Assembly: GCA_037974335.1 (NCBI GenBank)
Contig: CM075729.1
Span: forward strand, 99,681,932-99,745,931
DNA length: 64,000 bases
DNA from: Prionace glauca
Taxonomy: Eukaryota; Chordata; Chondrichthyes; Carcharhiniformes; Carcharhinidae
Direction: 5' to 3'
Under the pieces are notes generated by a model, which had not been told where the DNA came from, did not search any database, and saw nothing but the letters and a program-made list of their open reading frames with translations. Position numbers and translations under genes: made by a program. Position 1 is the first letter of the stretch; the number at the start of each line of letters is the position of its first letter. Of the stretch, positions 1-11,837 are shown piece after piece.

Positions 1-261
1 AAAAGGAACTGGTGGATGTTCAGTACTTGAATTTCCAGAATACATTTAATAATTTGTCACATCAAAGTTAATTGTGATAAGTAAAACAGTATTGTGCTGG
101 GAAATAAACATTTGATAGAAATGCAAAAAATATTCATAGATTCATTATATTTAAAACGCAAAAGGAAGCCCATTCGACCCATTGTAACCACACTGGCCCA
201 TAAAGGTTTTACCCCATGAATCCCATTTCCAGTGCTTGGTCCATCCCCTTGTAGGTTGAAT

Positions 262-475
262 GGCACAGCAGAATACTGAATTATTTCCTAAGCGATACAA
301 GAGTTTCAGGCTCGCCCATCCTTTCCAGCAGAGAGTTACACATTCTCACAGTCTGCCGGATGAAAAGGTTTTTCCTCAACGTCACTTTCAATTTCCTAAC
401 CCCTACTTTAAATCTATTTCCCCTGATTATAGACTCATTTCCTCCTGACAAGGGGAATTTCCACCGTGTGTTTAA
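262..475 (-). mobile_element. Ancient CR1-like LINE relic (C-terminal ORF2)
   Basis: Read on the minus strand, the stretch resembles the region just before the end of CR1 ORF2 (a basic segment followed by the 'F..R' block and a 'CNSLLE'-like segment), heavily decayed. There is no recognisable 3' tail. The assignment is by pattern memory only and could be wrong. Confidence 0.3.
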
Positions 476-1421
476 AAGTCAGGCCAGTTATATCACCTGT
501 ACTTTCAGAACAGTTTGCATTTTTGGGTTGGTCTTTCTCAAAACACATCAAGCCTGCTAATCTGAGATTATTCTGCAAATCACTGTCTCATGATCACAAA
601 CAATTTTCAAATTGAAAGGCTCCTCCCACATTGGACTATTTTTATTTTAGGCAATATTATATTGTAGCCTTTGGGAATTTGAATCCCAGTTTTTCAGGAA
701 CAGGAATCAGTGGTACCAATTACTTAGGTACATCAGTCTCGCTCAAATATTAACCATGCCATGCTAGCTCCAGGAATACACCGCGTATTTTGAGACTGCT
801 GGGCATGTGGGAATCCTTCATGAATGTATTATATATTGTGGAATTGAAGGCAAAACGTGTTTGCATTCTTAAACTATGTAATTGAGCTGATTGGGCTCCT
901 ATCTGCATTTGCAATCACATTTTGGACACGTTTTTAATTGATTCATGAGGATCTGAGTATTGCTGCGGAGGTTAGCATTTGGTGCCGATCCCTATTTGCT
1001 CTTGGACTGCCTTCTAGAATCGCTGCAGTCCGTTTGGTGCATGCATGCCCACATAACCCTCAAAATTCATAATTTGTTCAATCAAAATAATTAAATCCTT
1101 GAATCCAACTGCTGGCATGTGCCTCTCCACAGAAGGATTACCTGTTTTGGAGAAGAAACATTCACTTGGATTCAATGGCTCTTAACAACAATGTAATCGG
1201 AAATCAGAAATGGTTTTGCATGTGCCTTGGGCATGGGAGAACAGAGGTACGTGGTGCAACAGTTATGTTGTTTCTTGCAAAATCAAGTAGATTACACTGA
1301 CTCGTTATTAATTGCTGTATCCATACTGATCTTATTTCTTACAAAAATAGGCATCATTAATTGTAGAATATTCACTTTCCTTAGCTTTCGCTTGCTGGAA
1401 TTAAGGAGGTGTGACTTAGAT
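476..1421. other. Intergenic stretch, nothing recognised
   Basis: AT-rich unique-looking sequence. I find no coding pattern, RNA gene or repeat that I can name. Confidence 0.5.
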
Positions 1422-1490
1422 ACAAAGAACAAAGAACAACACAGCACGGGAAACAGGCCCTTCGGCCCAACGAGCCCGCGCCGCCGTCCC
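1422..1490 (-). mobile_element. Ultra-short CR1 3' tail, copy 1
   Basis: The reverse complement ends in TGTTCTTTGTTCTTTGT, a CR1-type terminal repeat, preceded by the GGGCCGAAGGGCCTGTTTCC block typical of CR1 3' ends. Only about 69 bp are present. A 43-nt core is identical in copies at 4339-4400 and 14392-14460, and copies 1 and 2 end on the same bases (GCCGCCGTCCC). Confidence 0.75.
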
Positions 1491-2359
1491 ATCGTGGATC
1501 AGTTAGCAAAATGGATTCTTCTCCTCAATGAAAAGAGGAGATTTCACATTGTCATTCAAAATAATGATCATTTCCCCAGTACCAGAAGGAACGAATTTTT
1601 TTCTGAATATATCAAAATGAGTGCAAAACTAATTGGGGTGATTCACAATGGGAAAGTTATGGTATCACAATTCATTATTTTTACATAGAGATTTGTTGGG
1701 TATTTGAAGAATGCATGGTGGAAGCATATTAGGTTCCAATTTGAAAGATAATTGAATACACACTGAAAAGGCACATTTAGAAAGTTATGAGACATGAGCA
1801 GCTGATTGGGTAGTATTGAACAGCTCGAGCAATGTTTCAGTGCAGACAGAGCGGTTAGATATTTTGTGTTACACAATTTGATTGCTTTTTAAAATGGAAC
1901 GATATTCTCTCAAATGCAACGATGTTGGTTCATCTTGACTGTATGCCAACTGATTCATAGATTAGGCTTTAGTCAAAAAACAAGCATGCACCAGCCTTCC
2001 CATCAATTGCACCATTAAGGACAAGAGAATTTAAATATCATGGACACCATCACCTCCCAAATACTGTATGTTAAACATTGATCACTATTCCTTCAACACT
2101 GTTGCCTTCCATCCGATTATCACATGGACAGGGTCTGAAAATGCACTTTACAGATTTTGGGCATGTGATAATGAGCTCGTTCCTGGATATGCTTCTTTGA
2201 TATCCTATGTTTTATCTTTCACAAGTTTTACCTCTAAAAGTTTAGCAATGTTAAAACATTCATGGCAATTCTCATTCTGGCCAAGTAAGATTAAATTAGG
2301 TGCTAACTATTTCATAGGGCAATCTTTTTCCTATCAATGTCCCACATGGCAAACTGGCA
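1491..2359. other. Intergenic stretch, nothing recognised
   Basis: Short open frames on both strands here lack any family pattern and look like chance frames in AT-rich DNA. Confidence 0.5.
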
Positions 2360-3445
2360 CAAAAGCTAAAATCACATGTGATTTGGTGTGGGCTGGCTTG
2401 ATGGATACAAGATTGGCTTGGTCAAAGGAGACAGAGACTAGCGGTGGTATCTGTATCTAGTGGTATTCCACAGGGAACAGTACTGGGACCTCAGTTGCTG
2501 GTAGCATATGCAGATGATCTGGAAGAAAATGTGGATGCTCTGGTCAGTAAGTTTGTGCATTACACAAAGATTGGTGGACTTGCTGATAGTGCTAGGGATT
2601 GTCGGATGATATGGCAGCATATAGCTAGATTGGAATATTTGGCACAGAAATGGTGGATGAAGTTTAATTTGCATAAATGTGAGTCAGTGCATTTTGGAGG
2701 ATCAAATCTGGGTGTGAATTATACCTTTAGGAACATTAACATACGGAGACATCTGAGCATACAGGCCCATAGTTCCCTATAAGTGTCAATGCAGGTGGCC
2801 AAGATGATTAAGACAGCATTTGGTATGTTTTCCTTCATTAGTTAGGGAATTGAGTACAAGCTTTAGGAAATCCTGTTGCAGCTACATAAAACCTTGGTGA
2901 GGCCACACTTGGAGTACTGCGCGCAGTTCTGGTTATCTCACTACCAGAAGGAAGTAGAAGCTTTGGATAGAGTGCAGCAAAGGCTCATCAGGATGTTGCT
3001 TGGTCCGGATGGTGTGAATTATGAGGAGAGTTTGAATAAAGTAGGACTGTTTTCACTGAAAGGACAGAGGCTGCAGGGAGACCTGATAGAGGTGTAAAAA
3101 TTATGAGAAGCATAGGCAGGGTGGATAGTCAGGCTGTTCCCAGGGCGAAAGTGCTAATTACAAGGGCACACAGCTTCAAAATGAGAGCGGAACAGTTTAA
3201 GAGAGACTTTCTGGGAAGACTTTTACATAGAGAGTGGTGGGTGGCTGTAATATGCTGCCAGACGAGGCAGTGGAAGCAGACATTTTAGCAACTTCTAAAA
3301 GGCATCTGATGGGTACATGAATAGGGAGGGAATAGAGTGATATTGACCAAGTCAGTACAGAAGTTATTTCATAGTTTAGGTAAGGGATCATGGTCGACAA
3401 GGACTTGGAGGGCCAAAAGTTTTGTTCCTGTTTTGTAATTTTGTT
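2360..3445 (+). mobile_element. Old CR1-D LINE, 3' half of ORF2 to tail
   Basis: Broken frames on the plus strand spell the CR1 RT and C-terminal region in order. They include a 'DWLGQRRQR' segment, the RT motif B remnant SSGIPQGTVLGP, the WWMKFNLHKCESVHFGG block, LVRPHLEYCAQFW, and RLIRMLLGPDGVNYEE. The end at about 3420-3445 has the TTTGTTCTTTGTT tail. The element is 5'-truncated and carries several frameshifts and stops, for example between the segments at 2444-2782, 2876-3097 and 3103-3288, so it is an old copy. Confidence 0.8.
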
Positions 3446-4338
3446 TGTTCTTTGTTCCTTGTATCATCAAATATCCGCCTCTGGTACATTTGGGACACTC
3501 GTGGCTGTGTTTTGTTTTATTGCCAGAATATCAGTTAATTCTGTTCCATTACTTTTGCTGTACGCTATGTTCTCTCCCCAGCTGCACATCGTGTATCAGG
3601 GTTGCACATGATTAAGTTTAGAAAGGTTATAACATACATTACCATTGATCTGTGTCCATTCTTGAACTGTCACTCACTTTGTACAATGGGACATGACGCC
3701 TGTCTGGCGGTACAAGTAGCCATTGTTGTCAGATCATTGACATGCCACGGCCTCTCAGGAAGCAGCTGTTCCTGGTAACTCCCAAAAGGCAGCCAATTCA
3801 CTAATTTGAATAATTTCCTATATATTGACAATCAGCTAATATTGAAATCAAAGATTAGGCTTCCAATTTCTGCTGGTCTTGTTTTAAATGATGTCTTCCA
3901 GAAGTGCTCCCATGCGTATGTGTTCTAAAGGGCATGAGATCTCTCAAGGACAATTAAGGAGGGATAGTATATGCTGACCAAGACAATGATGCTAACATCA
4001 CATGCATGAACAATAAAGGAAAAGGAAATGACATCCACAATTTCCCTATTCATTGATTAAATTCAGGGTGGGCTGTCTGCTACGGGCAATTGCATGGTGT
4101 TGTATACCCATGCACTTTCTATCTGTGTGCTTAGAACTAATTAAAATTACTACGTTAGAGGGTGGTGCCAAAGAAGCCTTGATGAGTAGCTGCACATATT
4201 GACCTCATTGTGCACTGGTGTTGTAGGCAGGTGGTCAGAAAAACTGACTGCCTGTCTGCAATGGTTGTCCATTTATAAAATGTCCTTAGAGCTGCAGTGC
4301 GTCAGACTTGAGAACACTTTTCGTATTGATGTGAGATA
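3446..4338. other. Intergenic stretch, nothing recognised
   Basis: No coding pattern or named repeat seen. Confidence 0.5.
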
Positions 4339-4400
4339 ACAAAGAACAACACAGCACGGGAAACAGGCCCTTCGGCCCAACGAGCCCGCGCCGCCGTCCC
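4339..4400 (-). mobile_element. Ultra-short CR1 3' tail, copy 2
   Basis: Sixty-two bases matching the copy at 1422-1490, with the same CR1 tail orientation and the same GC-rich end (GCCGCCGTCCC). The flanks are unrelated to those of the other copies, so these are separate insertions rather than one duplicated block. Confidence 0.75.
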
Positions 4401-5345
4401 GTTGTCTCAGTGACCTATTCATGATTTTAGTCTACGCCTAATGTGCGAGGATCAGGGAGATCCAATATAGGGACAATTTGTTACCCAACAGATAACAGAG
4501 AACCTATCACACTCATAATTTGTCACTCTGGTTTAAAGACCTTTTGGAGGTGGATCATGTGCTATTCAGTGCATAATGCCCAGCTTCTTGTAGCTGCATT
4601 ATTTACATTGCTCTTTTGGGTTTCACGTTGATGTTGAAGAAGGAATTTCCATGGTTGGTTGTTGGGGCCTCTATCATTAGGCTCTTTATTGACTAACAGT
4701 TATTTATCACGAATGTTGTTTGCCAGTTCCCAATCCAATCAAGCATATTGTCCTTGGCATGTTAGAGGCACAGACACAATGTTTGTTCTGCAACTTGTTA
4801 CGAATGGAACTGAACACTTTGGAATCCACAGTGTACATCACCTTTTCTGACTTTATGACGATGGAAAATCATTGATGCAACAGCTGAGCAATTTTTGGCT
4901 AAGAGAAATAAGATATGGACCTTCAGTGGCTGTGCCCTTGGTCAGTCTGACCAGACTGAAACAGTGAAAACACCTTTCTTTGTGCTAAGCAGGGTGTCAG
5001 TCTAATTGAGAAAACTAGTGGAGACCTTCGTCCTAATTTGTATCACTTTCTCTTTTATTCATGATTCATGATGCCATAATTGATCAATTGTTGGCACTTG
5101 GACAAGAACAGATACACACAGAAATTAATTCCTTTGTCTATGTTTGGCCCAAGATCTTTAATGACATGGGAAGCCCTAGAAGATCCTCGATGTACAAAGT
5201 TGTTGCTGATTGACCTCCAGTCTATAACACAATGATCAACATGCTCCATCTCTTTATTGATTTTTAGCAGTTGACCCAACGGGTTTTATTTGGCTGAACG
5301 AATGTTCCTCTGGTTTGTGAACAACTGGACAATTTTCTCTGTTCA
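4401..5345. other. Intergenic stretch, nothing recognised
   Basis: No coding pattern, RNA gene or named repeat seen. Confidence 0.5.
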
Positions 5346-5622
5346 TAAAATCATAGAAACTCTATAGTGCAGAAGGAGACCATGCAGACCATTGAGTCTG
5401 CACCAACAACAATCCCACGTAGGCCATATCCCTTAACCCCATGTATTTAACCCACTAATCCCTCTAACCTACACATCCCTGGACCCTAAGAGGCATGGCC
5501 AATGCACCTAACCTGCACATCTTTGGACTCTGGGAGGAAACCAGAACACCCAGATGAAACTTACACAGACAAGGGGAGAACTCGCAAACTTCACACAGTG
5601 ACCCACTGCGTTACCGTGCCGT
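5346..5622 (-). mobile_element. HE1-like tRNA-derived SINE
   Basis: On the minus strand the order is a degenerate tRNA-like head near 5622 (GCACGGTAACGC), a central part with 'GGTTTCCTCCCAGAGTCC' and 'AGATGTGCAGGTTAGGTGC' type blocks, and a 3' end TGCACTATAGAGTTTCTATGAT. This is the block order I know from the elasmobranch HE1 SINE family, whose tail is shared with a CR1-like LINE. The copy is diverged but nearly full length. Confidence 0.75.
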
Positions 5623-5904
5623 CTTGTTGCCAGGTAGATGACTAATATGCTTCAGCATCAATGGAGAACCTTAATTCCATAGTCAGCTGGATATAGAGCA
5701 CTATATCTGGGATGTTGCCACGGCTGATGGGCTTTGCTGCATCCAACGGATTCAGACCATTAATGGCACTTCATGACTGCATGTAAATAATGAAATTTAC
5801 TGCGGAAGAGTATTTGTGATGAGAGATTTCAGAAGGCGGTTGAAATGTTTTAACAGTTCCAGTTGACGATGGTTGCAAACAAGGCTGTGCAGGATGAGAA
5901 TTAG

Positions 5905-6063
5905 AAAAAATTCAAAACAGAGATCGATAGGTTTTTAACCAAAAAGAGACCTAAGCGTTGTTGAGGGAAGGCAGGAAACTGGACCTAATGACTGGTAGAT
6001 CAGCTCTGACCATATTCAATTACAGAACAGGTGCAAACACCTACCCTTGTTCCTATTTCTTGT
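5905..6063 (+). mobile_element. Old CR1 3' end relic
   Basis: The plus strand reads like the last codons and 3' UTR of a CR1-C type element: an 'AGATCGATAGGTTTTTAACC' segment, a GGCAGGAAA block, 'GATCAGCTCTGACCATATTCAAT', and TTGTTCCTATTTCTTGTGA at the end. It is strongly diverged. Confidence 0.5.
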
Positions 6064-6847
6064 GACCCGAAGCTCTCGCAATATAGCCATGTTTTTTGAG
6101 TTGAGCTCCTTGTTTCTCCCTCCATTATTTTTAGCGATATTTATGCTGACTCTTCCACAGTACGCCATTTCTTTAGTTGCCCACTATCAATCATGTCTTG
6201 ACGTGGCAAAATGGTACGTTCTTGACTTGACTGGTTAGTTGTGGAAATTCTAAACCCTGGAAATCACACGGGGATTTCACTTTTTGCCTGCAAATATTCT
6301 CAGAGCCGTTTCGTGTCGTTCATAGTGATTAATGAATAGCTGTGAGTGCCGCATTTTATGGCTTCATCACACTGCTTCCTGCTTCCTTAATTTGATGTTT
6401 GCCTCTTTTTCCATCTCCGGCTTCCTCATCTTTTTTTATGATGGATCATCCAATTGATGCAAATGAATGATCCCACTGTCAACCTCTTCTCTTTGGATGC
6501 AAACAGTTGTCCATTTCAGCGTTAAACAAGAAAACATTCAGAAGGGGGTCTGTAGGGGCACCTCAAAAACCTTGACAAACATTACTTTGTTAATGTTGCA
6601 CGTACATATAAATGCATTTTTGGTCAATCTCACAGTCGGTTTAAAAATTGTTCCCCCCATTCTCTGGTGATGAAACACAAGAAATGGGAAGTGAATTTGC
6701 TGCCATTTCAAAGATATCTCCATGCCCCAAACAGGCAAGTGAGCATCCATTTAAAATATACTGAAATCAATAATGAGCGTTTCCTAATTGGTAAAATCTG
6801 CAATGCAGCGTTCTGCCATCTCTGTATCATTTGCACTTCCATTTGTC
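6064..6847. other. Intergenic stretch, nothing recognised
   Basis: Small frames overlap here on both strands (6467-6861) without any family pattern. I see nothing nameable. Confidence 0.5.
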
Positions 6848-6995
6848 CCAGGTTAGGTTGATTGGCCATGCTAAATTACCCCTGAGTGTAAGGAAGATTA
6901 GCAGATACGTGGGGTTACAGGGATAGGACCTGGTTGGGAATGTTGTCGGAGAAGGTTGGAAGAACCTCATGGCCTCCTCCTGCAGGGATTCTGTG
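6848..6995 (+). mobile_element. HE1-like SINE, 3' half
   Basis: Begins with CCAGGTTAGGTTGATTGGCC and runs through the GTGGGGTTACAGGGATAGG block to the GGCCTCCTCCTGCAGGGATTCTGTG end. The tRNA-like head is missing. Confidence 0.75.
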
Positions 6996-7269
6996 CTCCC
7001 GTGTCCAGGTGACGATGGTACAATATGGTTGTAGTGTGCAATTTCAATGGCGACATTTCATGATAGCATTACAAGACCCATGCTGATATGCATCAAGTTG
7101 GCAGCACTCTCCACTCTGATCCAGACATTTCCTTGTTGAGTACAATGCCAAATCTTGAACACAGAAAACGGGGCTTACAGTCCAGTGCAGGACTAAAGGT
7201 AGAATGCACTGTCAGATTTGAGATAGAACCTTAAACCAAGATCCCATTTGTCTGAGGTAAAATGTCCCA

Positions 7270-7473
7270 TTAACCTGGTGTTGTGAGGCTACTTAAAGTC
7301 CGACAGGTTTATTTGGTAGCACGAGCTTTCAGAGCATTGCTCCTTCACTCATCTGACGAAGGGGCAATGCTCCAAACGCTCGTGCTAACAAATGAACCTG
7401 GTGGACTTTAACCTGGAGTTGTGAGGCTACTTACTGTGCCTACCCCATTCCAATGCCGGCAACTCCACATCAT
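7270..7473 (+). repeat. Penelope-type pLTR-like repeat with internal hairpin
   Basis: Two imperfect direct copies of TAACCTGGTGTTGTGAGGCT-ACTTA (7271-7295 and 7409-7433) flank an inverted pair. The left arm at about 7297-7346 runs from AAAGTCCGACAGG to GCATTGCTCCTT, and the right arm at about 7359-7411 is its complement. The sequence is homologous to the 3' segment of the Penelope-like element at 28115-28250. The right arm contains a hammerhead-like core, CTGACGA at 7353-7359 followed by a short hairpin. Confidence 0.6.
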
Positions 7474-7752
7474 AAAATGTTCCATGTAATAGTTCTGAGA
7501 TAATCAAACAGGCAACACACGTTATCACAGCTCCTCGACCCCACCCTCTTCCCACACTGATATTTATCCTTAAATCAACATCACACAAAAGAGACTAACC
7601 TGTAATCATTTGCTGTTTGTGGAAAATTGTTCTCCACATTTTCACTGCCACATTATTACATTAAAGCAGTGGCTATGTTTCAAACTCAATTGCTTTGAGA
7701 GGGCTACTGTTGTGCCAGAGCACTAAATGCACAGAGGTGGCTTATTCGTATA

Positions 7753-8532
7753 TGTGGAAATATTTAGAGTCGTGGCCAAACGGGCCATCTAAAATGGCGT
7801 TTTGAAAAGCACTCTGAGACAATTGGGCAAGAAACTAAACTGACAGGCTGCAGTTTAAAGACAGACAAACAGGCTGCAACACTGACGAGTGAATAAACAG
7901 GAAATGAGTCATCTCTAGGATGAAAGAAACTTTCTGGTCACACTGGGTTGTGTACCAGACATAAGGGCACAATGAACCCTTATTTAGGAGGGAGGTATGC
8001 ACCTCCAGCACCTCCAGACATGACTGTTGGGGATATACGCAGAGATCAGTGTGGTAACACCTGATTGAACTCTTATCGATCAGGGGGATCAAGTCCTGAT
8101 CAATTGATTGGCAATGGCCAAAATGGGGCATGAAACCAAACGGGGTATAAAGGGTGCTGTGCAACCAGGAATCTCTCTCTCTCTCTGATCCCATGAACGA
8201 GCTACAACAATGGTGACCACAGCCAACGACAACCAGCACAAGGAGAGCCACCACACCCAAGAAGGATGGAAAACCAGAGCCAGAGTGCCAGACCAGACCA
8301 AAGGACCAGACTACGCAGACGACTACTGAGACCAGCACACAGATAGAAGTCAATATCTGCTAGGGTACTTGCCAGTCACGCAAATTTAAGTCAAGGTCTT
8401 GTATTGGACTTGAATTCTAGTATTTTCTGTAAGCTAACTTATTGTTGGTCGGATGGGTGATTATTGATTGTGTGAGTTTAAATAAATATTGGTTGTACTA
8501 ACAAGACGTCTACTCGTAGTTATTTGTCCACC
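7753..8532 (+). mobile_element. Solo LTR (endogenous LTR retroelement fossil)
   Basis: A 780-bp segment starts TGTGGA and ends in a nearly matching inverted terminus, and is flanked on both sides by the 5-bp duplication GTATA (7748-7752 and 8533-8537). Inside, in the expected order, are a TATA box in GGGGTATAAAGGG (about 8139) and a polyadenylation signal AATAAA near 8480. No internal coding region is present, so this is a solo LTR left by recombination. The superfamily (Gypsy-type or ERV) cannot be decided from the LTR alone. The preserved target duplication suggests moderate age. Confidence 0.7.
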
Positions 8533-8699
8533 GTATAAAGGTTAAAACAGACTGCAGCAGGCCACAGAGTTGAATTGTATTTCCTCAGAGATGGGGTAAC
8601 ATCAAGGCAGATCAAATTCTTAACTTAACCTCATTTGTCTATCTACTCTGCAAACTTTTACCTTCTTTGCTTATGACAAATCTACCGATGTGTGACTTA

Positions 8700-9600
8700 A
8701 AAATATTCAAATATTTTTCTCCAAGTGTGTTTTCAGGAGGAGTTCCAAAGACTCGCGACCCCCTTGAAGAGAAGAAAAAGGCCATTGATTTCTTTTACAA
8801 ATGGGTGCTGTAGCTGTTTTTTTAACAGTGACTCCTCCTTCTAGGTTCTCCCATTGAAGGAAAAAGGCTGCCCACACTGTCAATATCCTTAAGGAATTTT
8901 ACATGTTTTACTCAAGTTGCCTTTTACTCTTCTGAGTTCAGATTGATACAAGCCTAGACTGTTCATTAGTTCTTCCAAAGCCAACCTCCTTATTCCTGGT
9001 TTCAGTCTTGCAAAGCTTTTTTAAACTTCTTCCAACGTATTTGTATCATTCTTTATATAAGGAAATCACAAATGAGTGTGCATCAGGTCTGGCCTCAACG
9101 ATGCTATGTATAACTGAAGGATACTGTCTGAACACTTGTAATAATTTCTCATTGTAGCAAGCAATTGTATTATTTTAGCTTTCCTAATTATTTGGTACCA
9201 TTGCATACAAGACACTTGGATTTCATGCACCTACACACCGAGATCATTCTGTGTTTCAGAGCTCTGAAATTTCTCAATATTTAAAGAATCTTTTTCTGTT
9301 AACTTTAATCATTTTACGTTTGTTTACATTGCACTCTCTTTAGCAAGTATTTGCCCAGTCACTTAACCCATATATATTCCTCTGTGACATCTTCAGTTCT
9401 TACACAGCTCCCAGGAGCAAATTTAGCAACCACACCTCCCACAGTCATCCAAATTTATAGCAATTGCAAAACATTGCGAGCTAAGCACTGATCCCTTTGG
9501 TTCACTAATCATTATATCTTGCTAACCAGAGGAAAAAAATCTGTTTGAGAAGCAGAAAATTTCCTACCTATACCAATATCTTTCACTGACGCCATGAACC
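8700..9600 (-). mobile_element. Ancient CR1-like LINE relic
   Basis: The minus strand, across shifting frames, reads like CR1 ORF2 C-terminal sequence: 'FARLKPGIRRLALEELMNSL', then a GLYQSELRRVKGNLSKT-like block, then a phenylalanine/proline segment corresponding to LFPSMG. Upstream parts (towards 9600) match the 'AGGTGCATGAAATCCAAGTG' type region. There is no clean 3' tail. It is one of the oldest copies in the window. Confidence 0.55.
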
Positions 9601-10131
9601 TTTATGCAATCATATTTGACATCTTAATGGCGGATTGGCAGGTGGAGCAGATGGTATATAGGTTAGTTGCTCATGGACAGTCCATCCATCAAGTCCTAGA
9701 CCTTTCATCGTTCTTTTTTTAAAATGTGGTCAGAATTCTCTGGCCAGATTATCCAGGCCCGCTGGCAGCACACCACCATTCCTGGGTTTTCCGCTGGTCT
9801 GGGCTGAGGTTGGGAGAGAGATTCTGCAAGGTTTGGCGAAGTAGCATTAAAATAGAGATGACAGTTTTCCAAAACCGTCATTTGAAGTAATCAGCTGTGA
9901 ATGAAGCAAGACATATTTGGAAAATGATGTGGACTATCTGGGGTAAAATTACATGCAGTCAAAAGATGCTTAAGGGAGCGAAAACTAGCAGTTGCTTTTG
10001 CGATGAATACTGTGTAAGTTCTTCAATTCAAATATATAATTGTGATATGTGCTGCATTACATTTTTCCTGGTTATAATCTTCCAGCTTTGTGAATCTGAG
10101 ATGAAACACATTAGCTTTAATCTTACCATCG
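9601..10131. other. Intergenic stretch, nothing recognised
   Basis: No coding pattern or named repeat seen; it ends at the 5' truncation point of the CR1-A copy that follows. Confidence 0.5.
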
Positions 10132-11008
10132 TGAGGAAGGGTGTCATAGTTTGCAGGAAGACTTAGACAGGTTGCAGAGCTGGGTCGAGAGGTGGCGGAT
10201 GGAGTTTAATGCGGAGAAGTGTGAGGTAATTCACTTTGGTAGGAATAACAGATGTTTGGAGTATAGAGCTAACGGGAGGACTTTGAATCGTGTGGATGAG
10301 CAGAGGGATCTAGGTGTATGTGTACATAGATCCCTGAAAGTTGGGAATCAAGTAGATAAGGTTGTTAAGAAGGCATACGGTGTCTTGGTGTTTATTGGTA
10401 GGGGGATTGAATTTAGGAGTCGCAGCGTCATGTTGCAACTGTACACAACTCTGGTGCGGCCACACTTGGAGTACTGTGTGCAGTTCTGGTCCCCACATTA
10501 CAGGAAGGATGTGGAGGCTTTGGAGAGGGTGCAGAGGAGGTTTACCAGGATGTTGCCTGGTATGGAGGGGAGGTCCTATGAGGAGAGACTGAGGGATTTG
10601 GGGTTGTTTTCGCTGGAAAGAAGGCGGCTAAGAGGGGATCTTATTGAGACATATAAGATGATTAGAGGTTTAGATAGGGTGGACAGTGATAGCCTTTTTC
10701 CTCTGATGGAGAAAGCTAGCATGAGGGGGCATGGCTTTAAATTAAGGGGGGGTAGTTATAGGACGGATGTCAGGGGTAGGTTCTTTACCCAGAGGGTGGT
10801 GAGGGATTGGAATGTCCTGCCTGCTGCAGTTGTAAATGCGCCTAGTTTGGGGGCGTTTAAGGGATCCGTGGATAGGTTTATGGATGAAAAGGGATTGGTT
10901 TAGGTTAGTGGGTCATTGTTTTTTAACTGGTCGCGCAACATCGTGGGCCGAAGGGCCTGTTCTGCGCTGTAGTGTTCTATGTTCTGTGTTCTATGTTCTA
11001 TGTTCTAT
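10132..11008 (+). mobile_element. CR1-A LINE, 5'-truncated, ORF2 C-terminal 250 aa open
   Basis: An uninterrupted reading frame (10151-10903) encodes the CR1 region after the RT catalytic motif: LQSWVERWRMEFNAEKCEV, the IHFGRNN block, LVRPHLEYCVQFWSPHYRKD, RFTRMLPGMEGRSYEE, and FFTQRVVRDWNVLPAAV. A 3' UTR of about 75 bp follows, with the GGGCCGAAGGGCCTGTTCTG block and an ATGTTCT repeat tail to 11008. The open frame and low divergence from the copies at 20857, 12364 and 35635 indicate a young insertion. It lacks endonuclease and RT palm, so it is inactive. Confidence 0.9.
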
Positions 11009-11631
11009 AGTAGGAGAGACATGCTTTGGGTGGCTAATTCGTGTTGAAGTCTGTGTGTTTATTATTTCAGAAAAAAATACAAATTTTGCTAACTTCTGCT
11101 TATCATCTCACGCCAATTTAAACACATTGGTATTCAGGAAATGAAAGGTATTCTTGTGTGCTGTGGTTTAGAACTTAACACAGGGAGTATTGGGAGTACT
11201 GGTGTCTCTAACGCTATTTCTGTGTAGTTTGCAGTACCCGATATTATAACGTAGATTAGGATGGTAATATTACTATGTGACTGCATCCACTAATAATGGG
11301 ATGAGTGCAAAACAAAAAGATGACCTTCAAAAATTATCCACTAAAACAGCCCTCAAGAAAACCTCTGGAAGAGGTCCCAAAATATTTATTGGTCTCTGAT
11401 GTGCATAAGGACCAAGGCTGCGGAAAGTGTGCAAGGACTTATATCACTTGGCCTCACTTGGCATTATTTATTTGGAACCCAACAACCAAGTCCCAAGTAT
11501 GTCTCTATGTCATCGTCCAGACACTGTCTGGAATATTTTCAGCTGCTTGCTCAGTAATTTACTCTCCATCCTAGATTCAGAACGGTTGACATTGATTTCT
11601 GAATGCTCAGTTATCATTTCTCTTCTCAACT
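11009..11631. other. Intergenic stretch, nothing recognised
   Basis: Lies between two CR1 copies. Frames at 11305-11648 show no family pattern. Confidence 0.5.
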
Positions 11632-11837
11632 CAGAGGGTAGTGAGTGATTGGAATCGGCTGCCGTCGTCGGTGGTGGAGGCGAACTCGCTGGGGTCTTTT
11701 AAAAGACTTCTGGATGAGTATATGGGGTTTAATGGGATTGGGGGTTATAGATAGGTCTATAGATTGGTGGGGTTGATGCGATCGGCGCAACTCGAGGGCC
11801 GAAGGGCCTGTTTGTGCTGTAATGTTCTATGTTCTAT
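11632..11837 (+). mobile_element. CR1-B LINE, 3' terminal 206 bp
   Basis: Starts within the codons for QRVVSDWNRLPSSVVEA and runs through GSFKRLLDEYMGFNGIGGYR, the stop, the CGGCGCAACTCGAGGGCC block and the ATGTTCTATGTTCTAT tail. It is almost identical to the end of the CR1-B copies at 27145 and 51141, so it is a recent, strongly 5'-truncated insertion. Confidence 0.9.

Noticed and set aside
7835-8353. 172-aa minus-strand open frame, the longest outside LINEs and receptors in the first 20 kb
   Set aside because: It lies antisense within the solo LTR and has low-complexity composition; no family pattern.
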